This document shows, piece after piece, positions 1 through 6,795 of a DNA stretch of 11,520 nucleotides. Source of the stretch: Rhodobacterales bacterium UBA5972 (GTDB lineage Bacteria; Pseudomonadota; Alphaproteobacteria; Rhodobacterales; Rhodobacteraceae). Numbering within the stretch: the stretch's first letter is position 1; each line of letters starts with the position of its first letter. Location of the stretch: assembly GCA_002430125.1 (NCBI GenBank), contig DJBQ01000006.1, positions 1 through 11,520 on the forward strand, given 5' to 3'. The position numbers and the translations under genes were made by a program. A model generated the notes under the pieces. That model did not search any database and was not told the DNA's origin. It saw only the letters and a list, made by a program, of their open reading frames with translations.

Positions 1-29
1 TTGCCACAGTCGGAATGAATCTACAGCAC

Positions 30-791
30 TTACAGCCCGATAACTGAAATCAACCGCCCGTAATCGGCCTCGCCGGCATGGGTTGTGCGCCGGTAAGAAT
101 AAAACCTGTCGACATCCGAAAATGTGCAGTGGCCAGTCCAACGGACCGAACCAATGCCAGCCTTGCGCAAACGCTGCAACCCGAAGCCGGGTAAATCAAA
201 CATCATCCGGTCGCCGTTGCCGTTGGCGAAAAACCGGGCGTTATCGGAATTTTGCGCGATGAAGTGGTCGAAAAACTCGGGGCCAACTTCATAGGCGACC
301 TGACTGATTGCCGGGCCGATCACCGCTTTGATCGCGCCCCGGTGTGCACCGAGCTTAACCATTGCATCAACCGTCGCCTCAAGCACGCCACCAAGCGCGC
401 CTTTCCAGCCGGCATGGGCCGCCCCAATCACGCCAGCACCAGCGTCGGCAAACAAAACCGGCTGGCAGTCGGCTGTCAGAATGCCCAGCAACGCGCCTTT
501 GGTGCGGCTGACCATCGCGTCGCATTTCGGACGCGGCAGGGTTGTGGGAGCATCTTCAATCACCAGAACATCGCAGGAATGGGTCTGATGGACCGTGGAT
601 AAATCCGGTTCCTCGGCGTCAAACGCACGGGCGACCAGACGGCGGTTAATCGAAACCGCTTCGCGTTGATCAGATGACCCCGGCCCGCAATTCAGCCCGG
701 CAAAAATGCCTGACGAGATACCACCCTTGCGCGTAAAGAACCCGTGGCGAAACGGGGTCAGTTCGTCGGCAGTGATGATTTCAAGTGTCAT
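30..791 (-). CDS. pgeF: Peptidoglycan editing factor PgeF (YfiH/laccase-domain family)
   Basis: This is a complete 253-residue protein of the YfiH/YlmD family (formerly called multicopper polyphenol oxidase or laccase domain). The three metal-site residues of the family are visible: H71 in HQTHS, C109 in TADCQPVLF and H126 in AHAGWKG. The length matches the usual 240-260 residues. In E. coli the family member removes wrongly made UDP-MurNAc-L-Ser and so keeps L-Ser out of position 1 of the peptidoglycan stem; other members show purine-nucleoside phosphorylase or adenosine deaminase activity. The role here is inferred from family membership. The protein is cytosolic, with no signal peptide. 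Its ATG directly follows the TGA of the upstream methyltransferase gene with no spacer, so it is probably the last gene of the lgt operon and translated by coupling. It ends with TAA at 30-32. Confidence 0.94.
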   Translation of the reverse strand: MTLEIITADELTPFRHGFFTRKGGISSGIFAGLNCGPGSSDQREAVSINRRLVARAFDAEEPDLSTVHQTHSCDVLVIEDAPTTLPRPKCDAMVSRTKGALLGILTADCQPVLFADAGAGVIGAAHAGWKGALGGVLEATVDAMVKLGAHRGAIKAVIGPAISQVAYEVGPEFFDHFIAQNSDNARFFANGNGDRMMFDLPGFGLQRLRKAGIGSVRWTGHCTFSDVDRFYSYRRTTHAGEADYGRLISVIGL

Positions 792-1853
792 TCAGTCAAA
801 TCCGGGCGGCGCAGGGGAATCGGCGGGATATAATGCAAGGGCTTGAAACAGGCTCCCCATTTCATCGGGATGGGTCAAGCGGTGATGTGCAGCGATATGA
901 TTTTCAAGCGCTGCGCCGCTTAGTGATCCTGCCAGCGCCTGCGCCCGGGCGGTAATTCCAAGCCGTTCCAGCAACACCCCTTGCGGCGTCAAGCCGGTCA
1001 CCGCCACCCCTTTTGCCGCCCGTGCAAGGGCCGCGAAATCAACATGCGCCGTCAGATCCGCCTCGCCCGGATATGCAAGCGGGCTTTGCTTTTGATGCCG
1101 CCGCAGCGCCTGCAAAGTATCCCCGTCGCTGCCCCAGGACCCGTAATCCACAATCAAACCCATGCCGCCATGTGCTGCAATCCGCCGCGCAACGTCCCGC
1201 ACAATCCCCTGTGCTGCCGCATTGGTTTCGACCACGTGCCCAATCCGCGCAGTCGCCGCCTGATCCTCAAGCGCCTCGACCGTCATCGCGGCGGCAAGAC
1301 CAAAGGCCAGTCTGCCGTCCGATAACCCGACCATCTGTTCCTGCCAGCCGGTTTCAGCGCGCACAAACTGGCGCACCGGCAGGGCATCGAAAAACTCGTT
1401 TGCCAGTAAAAACAGCGGCCGGTCAGGCAATTCTGTCATCTGCCGCACCCAGTTCACCTGAAACCCCGCCAGCATGTTTTGCTGTATCGCCTGCAAGGCC
1501 GGACTGGCCTCGACCAGCCAAATTTCGGCCGCCGCAACAAACCCCGGCACCTGCGCGCCAACCCGCAAGACATCCGCCATCAACGTGCCGCGTCCGGGCC
1601 CAAGTTCGGCTAATATGAACGACGTTGGACAGCCCTGATCCTGCCAGCACTGCACCAGGACAAGGCCCAGCATCTCGCCAAACATCTGGCTGATTTCCGG
1701 CGCGGTGATGAAATCCCCAGCAGCCCCGAAAGGATCGCCGGTGATGTAATAACCATGTTGCGGATGCAACAGACACAGCGTCATATAGTCCGCCACACTG
1801 ATCGGCCCAAAGCGTGTGATCTGGTTATGGATTATGCCTTCAAGTGCTGTCAT
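792..1853 (-). CDS. SAM-dependent methyltransferase, MidA/NDUFAF7 family (COG1565)
   Basis: This is a 353-residue class I methyltransferase of the MidA/NDUFAF7 family. Family-typical blocks are [15 protein letters not shown] (about residues 46-60), the SAM-binding glycine loop AELGPGRGT (82-90) and [13 protein letters not shown] (151-163). The mitochondrial homologue NDUFAF7 dimethylates an arginine of the NDUFS2 subunit during complex I assembly. A similar role on the bacterial NuoD/NuoC subunit is plausible but inferred; no nuo gene lies in this window. The reading frame extends 21 codons upstream to 1916, but I chose the ATG at 1853 because it begins MTALEGII, as the family does, and forms an ATGA overlap with the lgt stop. 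The longer start would lie inside lgt coding sequence. pgeF follows immediately. The N-terminal half is more conserved in appearance than the C-terminal half, as is normal for this family. Confidence 0.92.
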   Translation of the reverse strand: MTALEGIIHNQITRFGPISVADYMTLCLLHPQHGYYITGDPFGAAGDFITAPEISQMFGEMLGLVLVQCWQDQGCPTSFILAELGPGRGTLMADVLRVGAQVPGFVAAAEIWLVEASPALQAIQQNMLAGFQVNWVRQMTELPDRPLFLLANEFFDALPVRQFVRAETGWQEQMVGLSDGRLAFGLAAAMTVEALEDQAATARIGHVVETNAAAQGIVRDVARRIAAHGGMGLIVDYGSWGSDGDTLQALRRHQKQSPLAYPGEADLTAHVDFAALARAAKGVAVTGLTPQGVLLERLGITARAQALAGSLSGAALENHIAAHHRLTHPDEMGSLFQALALYPADSPAPPGFD

Positions 1854-2776
1854 GCCTTTCTGCGCGCCCACCAGATCAACCCCAAACCGATCGCGATCAT
1901 CGGCAGCGACAAGCATTGCCCCATCGTCAGGCCCCAGCTATCAGCCGCCGTCCCAAACCGGATTACATGGCCAAACGGGTTATCCGTTCCGACAAATTGC
2001 TGATCGGCCTGCCTGAATAGCTCAACAAAACTGCGCGCCATCCCGTAGCCCAGAAAAAACACACCGGTGATCTGCCCCGGCAGTTTCAGCCAGCCACGGC
2101 GATAAACCAGCCAAGCCATGACCAACCCCAAAAGCAGCCCTTCAAGCCCGGCTTCGTAAAGCTGCGACGGATGCCGCCCGCAGACCCCGACCCACCCGTC
2201 AGGGCAGGTTTGCGCCAGTGTGCCGGGAAAGGCGACTGCCCAGGGCAGGGTCGTTGCCCGCCCCCAAAGCTCGGCATTGATGAAATTCGCGATCCGGCCC
2301 AGAAACAACCCGATGCTGGCCGTCACTGCGAAACTGTCACCAACACTGGCCACGGGCAGGCCGTGTCGCCGGCAATAGATCACACCTGCCACAATAACCC
2401 CGGCAAAACCGCCATGAAACGACATGCCGCCTTGCCAGACTTTTAAAATATCCGCTGGGTTTTCAAAGTAATAGGCCGGTTGATAAAACAGCACAAAGCC
2501 AAGCCGCCCCCCCAGAATGACCCCGATGATCACCCAAGTCAGCAGGTCCTCCACCTGTTTTGCCTGCATCGGCGCTTTGCCGCCGCGCCACAATGAGGGT
2601 TGCCCCATTATCAGAACAACCCAGCGCCACGCCAGTATCAGGCCGGCAATATAGGCCAGCGCATACCAGCGCAGTGCCAGTGTGACCGGCCCCAGCGTGA
2701 TCGAGAAAATATCAGGGCTGATATCGGGAAAAGGAATGAGTGCCTGCACGGTGCCGCCTGTCTTTGATTTCGCCAT
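1850..2776 (-). CDS. lgt: Prolipoprotein diacylglyceryl transferase Lgt
   Basis: This integral inner-membrane enzyme transfers diacylglycerol from phosphatidylglycerol to the lipobox cysteine of prolipoproteins, the first step of lipoprotein maturation. With the ATG at 2776 it has 308 residues. Visible family motifs are HGGFAG (121-126), the Lgt signature [16 protein letters not shown] (160-175), HPSQLYEA (202-209) and R248...E252 in [10 protein letters not shown], matching the essential R239/E243 pair of E. coli. Several hydrophobic membrane segments are evident, the first two at about residues 35-57 and 80-97. The open frame extends to 3262, but the extra 162 codons are antisense to ubiK and have no Lgt character. 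A GTG at 2747-2749 would give 299 residues starting [11 protein letters not shown], the usual rhodobacterial N-terminus, and is a serious alternative start. It is the first gene of the lgt-midA-pgeF operon and its TGA overlaps the next ATG. Confidence 0.96.
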   Translation of the reverse strand: MAKSKTGGTVQALIPFPDISPDIFSITLGPVTLALRWYALAYIAGLILAWRWVVLIMGQPSLWRGGKAPMQAKQVEDLLTWVIIGVILGGRLGFVLFYQPAYYFENPADILKVWQGGMSFHGGFAGVIVAGVIYCRRHGLPVASVGDSFAVTASIGLFLGRIANFINAELWGRATTLPWAVAFPGTLAQTCPDGWVGVCGRHPSQLYEAGLEGLLLGLVMAWLVYRRGWLKLPGQITGVFFLGYGMARSFVELFRQADQQFVGTDNPFGHVIRFGTAADSWGLTMGQCLSLPMIAIGLGLIWWARRKA

Positions 2777-2793
2777 TCTGGCCTGAAACCAGT

Positions 2794-2821
2794 GATATAA
2801 GTCAACCGCTCCCTTGGCAAA
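2794..2821 (-). promoter_or_regulatory. Possible promoter of the lgt operon
   Basis: On the minus strand, TTTGCC (2816-2821) and TATATC (2794-2799) are separated by 16 bp and could be a sigma-70-type -35/-10 pair. Transcription would begin near 2787, leaving about 11 nt before the ATG at 2776 or about 38 nt before the GTG at 2749. That spacing slightly favours the GTG start. The -35 overlaps the -35 proposed for ubiK on the other strand. The match is modest and the call rests on pattern only. Confidence 0.3.
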
Positions 2822-2842
2822 TCCTGCCGACACCGCCATATA
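2814..2842 (+). promoter_or_regulatory. Likely promoter of ubiK
   Basis: TTGGCA (2814-2819) and CATATA (2837-2842) are separated by 17 bp, a good sigma-70 arrangement. Transcription would start around 2849, about 25 nt upstream of the ubiK ATG. GAGG at 2865-2868 is a well-placed ribosome binding site, 5 nt before the ATG. This is inference from consensus resemblance. Confidence 0.45.
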
Positions 2843-2873
2843 GAGGGTACGTAGAACTGGATCCGAGGCGATC

Positions 2874-3173
2874 ATGCAGACCCGTAATAAGATTTTCGAC
2901 GATATCTCGCAATTGATGACAAACGCTGTGGGCGTGGCGCAAGGTGCCAAAACCGAGGCGGAAACCGCGATGAAAAGCTGGATGGACCGTTGGCTGGCCG
3001 ACCGCGATTTTGTCAGCCGCGAGGAATTTGATGCGGTGCGACTGATGGCGCAAAAGGCGCGCGAAGAAAACGACGTCCTAAAGGCCCGGCTGGATGCAAT
3101 GGAATCAGCGCCCTTAAGCAAGACCAAAACCGCCGCAAAACCCGCCGCGTCGGCGGGAAAAGCCAAATCCTGA
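2874..3173 (+). CDS. ubiK: Ubiquinone biosynthesis accessory factor UbiK (BMFP/YqiC family)
   Basis: This is a 99-residue protein of the BMFP (membrane fusogenic protein) family, COG2960. The N-terminal half is a predicted amphipathic helix. The conserved [10 protein letters not shown] segment (46-55) opens a heptad-patterned coiled coil to about residue 78, and the C-terminal 20 residues are a low-complexity Lys/Ala/Ser tail. In enterobacteria UbiK binds UbiJ and assists the aerobic steps of ubiquinone synthesis. Alphaproteobacterial members are assigned by homology only, and no ubi genes are nearby. The ATG has a GAGG ribosome binding site 5 nt upstream. The gene is divergent from lgt, a neighbour pairing I recall from other Rhodobacterales. 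The long antisense extension of the lgt frame runs across it and is spurious. Confidence 0.9.
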   Translation: MQTRNKIFDDISQLMTNAVGVAQGAKTEAETAMKSWMDRWLADRDFVSREEFDAVRLMAQKAREENDVLKARLDAMESAPLSKTKTAAKPAASAGKAKS

Positions 3174-3204
3174 CCGCCGCAACGCGCGCGATTATACCCG
3201 AATT

Positions 3205-3263
3205 TCATCCACAAATCACCCTTTCTTGTGGATAAGCCAGCGCAATGTGCCAGTCTGTCCACA
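3205..3263. promoter_or_regulatory. Cluster of three DnaA-box-like sequences
   Basis: TGTGGATAA at 3227-3235 is the exact reverse complement of the DnaA box TTATCCACA. On the plus strand TCATCCACA (3205-3213) has one mismatch and CTGTCCACA (3255-3263) has two. A 9-bp GC-rich sequence, AACGCGCGC, occurs on both sides of the cluster (3181-3189 and 3273-3281). DnaA binding here would fit a regulatory site or titration site. There is no AT-rich unwinding region and no dnaA, parA or hemE neighbour, so I do not call it an origin. Confidence 0.35.
3207..3233. repeat. 8-bp inverted repeat built from facing DnaA-box-like sequences
   Basis: ATCCACAA (3207-3214) and TTGTGGAT (3226-3233) are exact reverse complements separated by 11 bases. 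The right arm is part of a perfect DnaA box. As RNA this would be an 8-bp, AT-rich stem without a T tract, so it is a poor terminator for ubiK, although that cannot be excluded. Confidence 0.6.
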
Positions 3264-3305
3264 GATTAGGTTAACGCGCGCATTTTCCTTGAAATTTCGC
3301 TTTAC

Positions 3306-3361
3306 AGGTCGACGGATTGCGACCACCATATCTTGTAAGGTCGATGGATCAACCCACGACC
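3306..3361. repeat. Duplicated GGTCGAyGGAT motif, each copy followed by CGACC
   Basis: AGGTCGACGGAT (3306-3317) and AGGTCGATGGAT (3338-3349) differ at one base and start 32 bp apart, close to three helical turns. Each is followed by CGACC (3320-3324 and 3357-3361), so each forms an imperfect dyad GGTCG...CGACC. Further along, TACAGTCTGTA (3374-3384) is a perfect odd palindrome. All lie upstream of the YbjN-domain gene and could be operator sites; no regulator can be named. Confidence 0.4.
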
Positions 3362-3427
3362 AATAGCAAGGTATACAGTCTGTAGTGGGGATACATCCAT
3401 CCAGACAAGCAGCGAACGGATCAGGCA

Positions 3428-3931
3428 ATGGCACATCTCGAGCATTATCAGGACACTGCAGAAATCCACCCGATCGACATCGTGGAAACGCTGGCTGAAC
3501 ATCACGATTGGGAATTTGACCGCGTCGCCGACGACCAGATTGCCATGGCAATCGAAGGCGCTTGGCGGACGTATTCAATCACGCTGGCGTGGTCGGCCCA
3601 TGATGAAACGCTAAGGATGATCTGCACCTTTGAAATGACCCCACCTGCGGAAAAACGCGCCGAACTGTTTGAAACCCTCAATCTGGTGAATGATAAATGC
3701 TGGGTCGGGTCCTTTAATCTGTGGGAAGCGCAAAACTTGATGGTTTACCGCTATGGTCTGGTGCTGACGGGCGGCGAAACCGCTGGCCCGGCGCAAATCA
3801 ACCAGTTGGTTCACACCGCCGTTGCCGCCTGTGAGCGGTTTTATCCGGCCTTTCAATTGGTATGCTGGGGCGAAGAAACCCCGGCGCAGGCCATGCGGGT
3901 TGCGATGGACGAGGCTTTCGGAACTGCTTAA
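3428..3931 (+). CDS. YbjN domain-containing protein
   Basis: This is a 167-residue soluble protein with the YbjN-type sensory-transduction fold (formerly DUF1790), recognisable by its overall pattern: an N-terminal segment ending in HDWEFDR, the strand-rich AWRTYSITLAW and LRMICTFEM, the helix AEKRAELFETLNLVNDKCWVGSF and the C-terminal helix ending MDEAFGTA. It has no signal peptide or membrane segment. The biochemical function is unknown. Enterobacterial YbjN has been linked to stress responses and fimbriae or motility, but that need not apply here. In many Rhodobacterales a gene like this precedes proC, as it does here with a 32-bp gap, which suggests co-transcription. The upstream 254-bp gap carries repeated motifs that may regulate it. 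I recognise the domain with reasonable, not full, certainty. Confidence 0.82.
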   Translation: MAHLEHYQDTAEIHPIDIVETLAEHHDWEFDRVADDQIAMAIEGAWRTYSITLAWSAHDETLRMICTFEMTPPAEKRAELFETLNLVNDKCWVGSFNLWEAQNLMVYRYGLVLTGGETAGPAQINQLVHTAVAACERFYPAFQLVCWGEETPAQAMRVAMDEAFGTA

Positions 3932-3963
3932 TATCCTCACCACATTGGGGTTTCGGGGGTTTC

Positions 3964-4785
3964 ATGACTTTATCAGACATTAACAGCAAAGGGCTGGTGT
4001 TGCTTGGGTGCGGCAAGATGGGCTCGGCCATGTTGGCGGGCTGGCTTAAGGGTGGCATGCCGCCTCAAGCCGTAACCGTGCTGGATCCGCAGCCCTCGGA
4101 CTGGGTGCAGGGTCTGGCCGCCAAGGGGTTGAATTTAAACACCGAACTTCCCGAAAGCCCGGCGATCTGCATCATTGCCGTCAAACCTCAGATGATGGGC
4201 GACGCCTTGCCGCGCCTGCAAGCGCTGGGCGGTGGGGCCACGGTGTTTCTGTCCATCGCCGCAGGCACCACAATCGCCGCGTTCGAGCGGGTTTTTGGTG
4301 CCGATGCCCGGATCATCCGCGCGATGCCAAACACCCCGGCCGCCGTCGCGCACGGTATCACCGCCCTGATCGGAAACGCCAATGCCAGTGATCGCGACAT
4401 GGCCCTGGCCGAGGCTTTGTTGCGCGCCATTGGCCAGACCGTGCGGCTGGATGACGAAAGCCAGATGGACGCTGTGACCGCCGTTTCCGGTTCCGGTCCC
4501 GCCTATGTTTTTCACCTGATCGAAACCCTTGCGGCGGCCGGCGAGGCCGAAGGTTTACCGGCCGAACTGGCAATGAAACTGGCGCTGGTCACCGTGGCTG
4601 GTGCCGGTGATCTGGCTGAAAACGCAGAAGAAGATCCAACCCAGCTGCGCATCAACGTCACCAGCCCCGCAGGCACCACCGCCGCCGCTTTGGCGGTGTT
4701 AATGGACCCTGAAACCGGCTTTCCGCCCTTGATGAAAAAAGCCGTGGCCGCCGCCGCTGCACGGGGTCGCGAGTTGGGGAAATGA
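3964..4785 (+). CDS. proC: Pyrroline-5-carboxylate reductase ProC
   Basis: This 273-residue cytosolic enzyme reduces 1-pyrroline-5-carboxylate to L-proline with NAD(P)H, the last step of proline synthesis. Visible features are the Rossmann loop GCGKMGSAM (15-23), AVKPQ (72-76), MPNTPA (121-126), AVSGSGPAYVF (163-173) in the dimerisation domain, and the C-terminal signature VTSPAGTTAAAL (232-243), which has Ala where many homologues have Gly (SPGGTT). The frame is open back to 3862, but that part overlaps the end of the YbjN gene. I chose the ATG at 3964, where MTLSDINSKG leads directly into the first beta strand. The stop overlaps the csaA start as ATGA (4782-4785), so the two are translationally coupled. 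Confidence 0.97.
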   Translation: MTLSDINSKGLVLLGCGKMGSAMLAGWLKGGMPPQAVTVLDPQPSDWVQGLAAKGLNLNTELPESPAICIIAVKPQMMGDALPRLQALGGGATVFLSIAAGTTIAAFERVFGADARIIRAMPNTPAAVAHGITALIGNANASDRDMALAEALLRAIGQTVRLDDESQMDAVTAVSGSGPAYVFHLIETLAAAGEAEGLPAELAMKLALVTVAGAGDLAENAEEDPTQLRINVTSPAGTTAAALAVLMDPETGFPPLMKKAVAAAAARGRELGK

Positions 4786-5120
4786 GCGAACTAACCTTTG
4801 ACGATTTCCTGAAAGTCGATATCCGCGCGGGCCGGGTATTGCGCGCCGAACCCTTTCCCGAGGCGCGTAAACCGGCGATCAAACTTTGGATCGATTTCGG
4901 CGCTGAGATTGGCGAGCGGAAAACCTCGGCCCAGCTAACCGCGAATTATACACCTGAGACGCTGATTGGGCGGATGGTCATGGCGGTGGTCAATTTTCCG
5001 CCGCGTCAAATCGGCCCTTTCATGTCCGAAGTGCTGGTTCTGGGTGTTTCCGATGATCAGGACGGCATCGTCCTGCTGGCACCGGATCAGGATGTAACGC
5101 CCGGGCAAAGGATGCATTGA
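4782..5120 (+). CDS. csaA: CsaA-type tRNA-binding protein / chaperone
   Basis: This 112-residue protein is essentially a single EMAP/tRNA-binding OB-fold domain. Diagnostic segments are FLKVDIRAGRV (9-19), the KTSAQLT stretch (47-53) and NFPPRQIGPFMSEVLVLG (71-88), as in CsaA. Bacillus CsaA forms a homodimer, binds tRNA and was reported as a chaperone with export-related activity. In Proteobacteria its role is not established, and tRNA binding is the safest prediction. The length is normal for stand-alone CsaA (about 108-115 residues), so this is not a fragment of MetG or PheT. It overlaps proC by 4 bp at the 5' end and the next dehydrogenase by 1 bp at the 3' end. Confidence 0.92.
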   Translation: MSELTFDDFLKVDIRAGRVLRAEPFPEARKPAIKLWIDFGAEIGERKTSAQLTANYTPETLIGRMVMAVVNFPPRQIGPFMSEVLVLGVSDDQDGIVLLAPDQDVTPGQRMH

Positions 5121-6082
5121 TGAAACCCAGTTTGCTGATAACCCGCCCCTTGCCGGCCCCGGTTATTGACGCCGCCCGCGCGGTATGTGACGTGACCGTC
5201 GCCCAAAATAATGACCCTTGGCCCGTGGCCGCGACTGGCCGGGCGCTGGCCCAATACGACGCGATTCTGGCAACCCTTGGCGATACGTTCAGCGCGCCGG
5301 CGTTTGCGGCACAACCTGCGAACAAGTGCCGTCTGCTGGCCAATTTTGGGGTTGGTTACAATCACATAGACGTGGTTGCCGCTGCCGGGCATGGCATCGC
5401 CGTGACCAATACACCCGGCGTTCTGACCGATGCCACTGCCGATATGGCGATCACCCTGATGCTGATGACTGCGCGGCGGGCGGGCGAAGGCGAGCGGATG
5501 CTGCGGGCCGGAAAATGGCCCGGCTGGCATCCAACCCAAATGCTGGGAATGCACGTCACTGGCAAAACCCTGGGCGTGATCGGCATGGGCCGGATCGGGC
5601 AGGCGGTGGCGCGGCGGGCGCATTTCGGGTTTGGCATGGACGTGGTGTTTTTCAATCGCTCCAAGGTTCTGGATTGCGGGATACCGGGGGCGCGGCAGTT
5701 GGTTTCAATGGCCGAGGTTATGGCACAAAGTGATGTCGTTTCCGTTAACGTGCCCGGTGCCCCAGAAAATCACCACCTGATTTCCGCCGACGTGCTGGCC
5801 GCCGCCAAGCCCGGTACGATCATCGTCAATACCGCGCGGGGCGATGTGATTGACGAGGCTGCGCTGATTTCCGCTTTGAAATCAGGGGCTTTGGCTGGTG
5901 CCGGTCTGGATGTTTATGAACATGAACCGCATGTCCCGGATGACTTGATTGCGATGGAAAACGTGGTTTTGCTGCCGCATATGGGGACCAATGCGTTGGA
6001 GGTTCGCACCAAGATGGGGCTGATCGCGGTTGAGAATATCAAGGCGTTTTTCGAAGGTCGGGAGCTGCCAAACCGCGTTTGA
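5120..6082 (+). CDS. D-2-hydroxyacid dehydrogenase, glyoxylate/hydroxypyruvate reductase (D-glycerate dehydrogenase) type
   Basis: This is a 320-residue member of the D-isomer-specific 2-hydroxyacid dehydrogenase family. It has a catalytic-domain motif NFGVGYNHID (75-84), a nucleotide-binding loop GMGRIG (155-160) and the catalytic triad R240 (NTARGDVIDE), E269 (YEHEP) and H287 (LLPHMGT). The second Rossmann strand ends FFNRSK (177-182), with Arg in place of the acidic residue of NAD-specific enzymes, which points to NADPH. The likely reaction is reduction of glyoxylate and hydroxypyruvate to glycolate and D-glycerate. Exact substrate preference (GhrB-like or D-glycerate dehydrogenase) cannot be read from sequence. 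The ATG at 5120 overlaps the csaA stop as TGATG, with AAGGA at 5108-5112 at good spacing. A TTG one codon upstream is possible but less likely. Confidence 0.92.
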   Translation: MKPSLLITRPLPAPVIDAARAVCDVTVAQNNDPWPVAATGRALAQYDAILATLGDTFSAPAFAAQPANKCRLLANFGVGYNHIDVVAAAGHGIAVTNTPGVLTDATADMAITLMLMTARRAGEGERMLRAGKWPGWHPTQMLGMHVTGKTLGVIGMGRIGQAVARRAHFGFGMDVVFFNRSKVLDCGIPGARQLVSMAEVMAQSDVVSVNVPGAPENHHLISADVLAAAKPGTIIVNTARGDVIDEAALISALKSGALAGAGLDVYEHEPHVPDDLIAMENVVLLPHMGTNALEVRTKMGLIAVENIKAFFEGRELPNRV

Positions 6083-6108
6083 TTTCAGGTGGTTAAGCGC
6101 GCCAAGAG

Positions 6109-6129
6109 GTCCCGGAGCAGGTCCGGGAC
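6109..6129. terminator. Perfect 8-bp GC-rich hairpin between convergent genes
   Basis: GTCCCGGA (6109-6116) and TCCGGGAC (6122-6129) form a perfect 8-bp stem with a 5-base loop. It lies 26 bp after the dehydrogenase stop and 7 bp after the tdk stop, so it is well placed as a two-way terminator or RNA 3'-end stabiliser. Neither strand has a following T tract. The sequence also resembles short palindromes I recall as dispersed in alphaproteobacterial genomes. Confidence 0.5.
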
Positions 6130-6136
6130 AGCGGTG

Positions 6137-6715
6137 TCATTTCCCCACCGCCGCACGCCAGTGTTTGCGACACAGCGAAACATAGGTTTCATTGCCGCCG
6201 ATCTGCACCTGCGCGCCATCCTTCATTGCTTTGCCGTCCGGCCCGTTACGCACCACCATTGTCGCTTTTTTGCCGCAAAAACAAATGGTTCTGACTTCGC
6301 GCATCTCGTCAGCCCAAGCTAAAAGGGCGGCGGAGCCGGGGAACAACTCGCCGCGAAAATCGACCCTTAGTCCGAAGCACATTATCGGCACGTTCAAATC
6401 ATCCACCGCGCGGGCCAGTTGCCAGACTTGTGGCTTGGTCAGAAACTGCGCCTCGTCGATAAAAACGCAGGCGATATCGTTGTATTTCTTATGTTTTTCA
6501 ATGGCTTGGTAAAGGTCTGTTGTGGCGTCAAAAGTGTCAGCATCCTTGCCAATTCCGATCCGCGAGGCGATCCGGCCCAAACCAGCGCGATTGTCCAGAT
6601 TTGCGGTCAAAAGATAGCTCTCCATGCCCATTTCTTCATAGTTATGAGCTGCTTGCAGCAGAACCGTGGATTTGCCGGCATTCATCGTTGAGTAGTGAAA
6701 ATAGAGCTTGGCCAT
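6137..6715 (-). CDS. tdk: Thymidine kinase (type II, E. coli Tdk class)
   Basis: This 192-residue cytosolic enzyme phosphorylates thymidine to dTMP with ATP (pyrimidine salvage). It aligns with E. coli Tdk from the first residue (MAKLYFHYSTMNAGKS), which fixes the start at 6715 even though the frame stays open to 7021. The P-loop is STMNAGKS (9-16), the catalytic-base motif DEAQ has E88, and the structural zinc ligands C145, C147 (ICFCGKKA), C182 and H185 (LCRKHW) occupy the numbering I recall for E. coli. GGNETYVS (173-180) forms the thymidine-binding part of the lasso. The ribosome binding site is weak. The gene converges on the dehydrogenase gene and diverges from the BrnA-family gene; three phased repeats lie 47-79 bp upstream of its start. 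Confidence 0.97.
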   Translation of the reverse strand: MAKLYFHYSTMNAGKSTVLLQAAHNYEEMGMESYLLTANLDNRAGLGRIASRIGIGKDADTFDATTDLYQAIEKHKKYNDIACVFIDEAQFLTKPQVWQLARAVDDLNVPIMCFGLRVDFRGELFPGSAALLAWADEMREVRTICFCGKKATMVVRNGPDGKAMKDGAQVQIGGNETYVSLCRKHWRAAVGK

Positions 6716-6762
6716 AGGACTGTTTTGACAAACCCCGCTGCGGCCTTCAAGCGGATTTTGAC

Positions 6763-6795
6763 CGTACACAACGCGTACACAACCCGTACACAACC
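6763..6795. repeat. Three tandem 11-bp units, CGTACACAAC plus one base
   Basis: The 10-mer CGTACACAAC occurs exactly at 6763-6772, 6774-6783 and 6785-6794, separated by single bases G and C, giving a strict 11-bp period. A fourth, degenerate unit may follow at 6796-6805 with about half the positions matching. The array sits in the 152-bp spacer between the divergent tdk and BrnA-family genes. One-helical-turn phasing suggests a protein-binding array, although a slippage-generated minisatellite is also possible. Confidence 0.7.

Noticed and set aside
1013..1618. A 201-codon plus-strand frame opposite the methyltransferase gene
   Set aside because: The product is a Pro/Arg/Ala-rich, low-complexity translation with no domain and no ribosome binding site; it is a shadow of the minus-strand gene.
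2777..3262. A 162-codon upstream extension of the lgt reading frame
   Set aside because: It is antisense to ubiK, has no Lgt similarity, and the conserved protein begins near 2776 or 2749. An open frame opposite a gene is common in GC-rich DNA.
3174..3427. A chromosomal replication origin at the DnaA-box cluster
   Set aside because: Only one box is perfect, no AT-rich unwinding region is visible, and no origin-associated genes are nearby. It is kept only as a possible DnaA-binding site.
6763..6795. A mini CRISPR array in the three repeats
   Set aside because: Units are 10-11 bp with one-base spacers and there are no cas genes; CRISPR repeats are longer and have long unique spacers.
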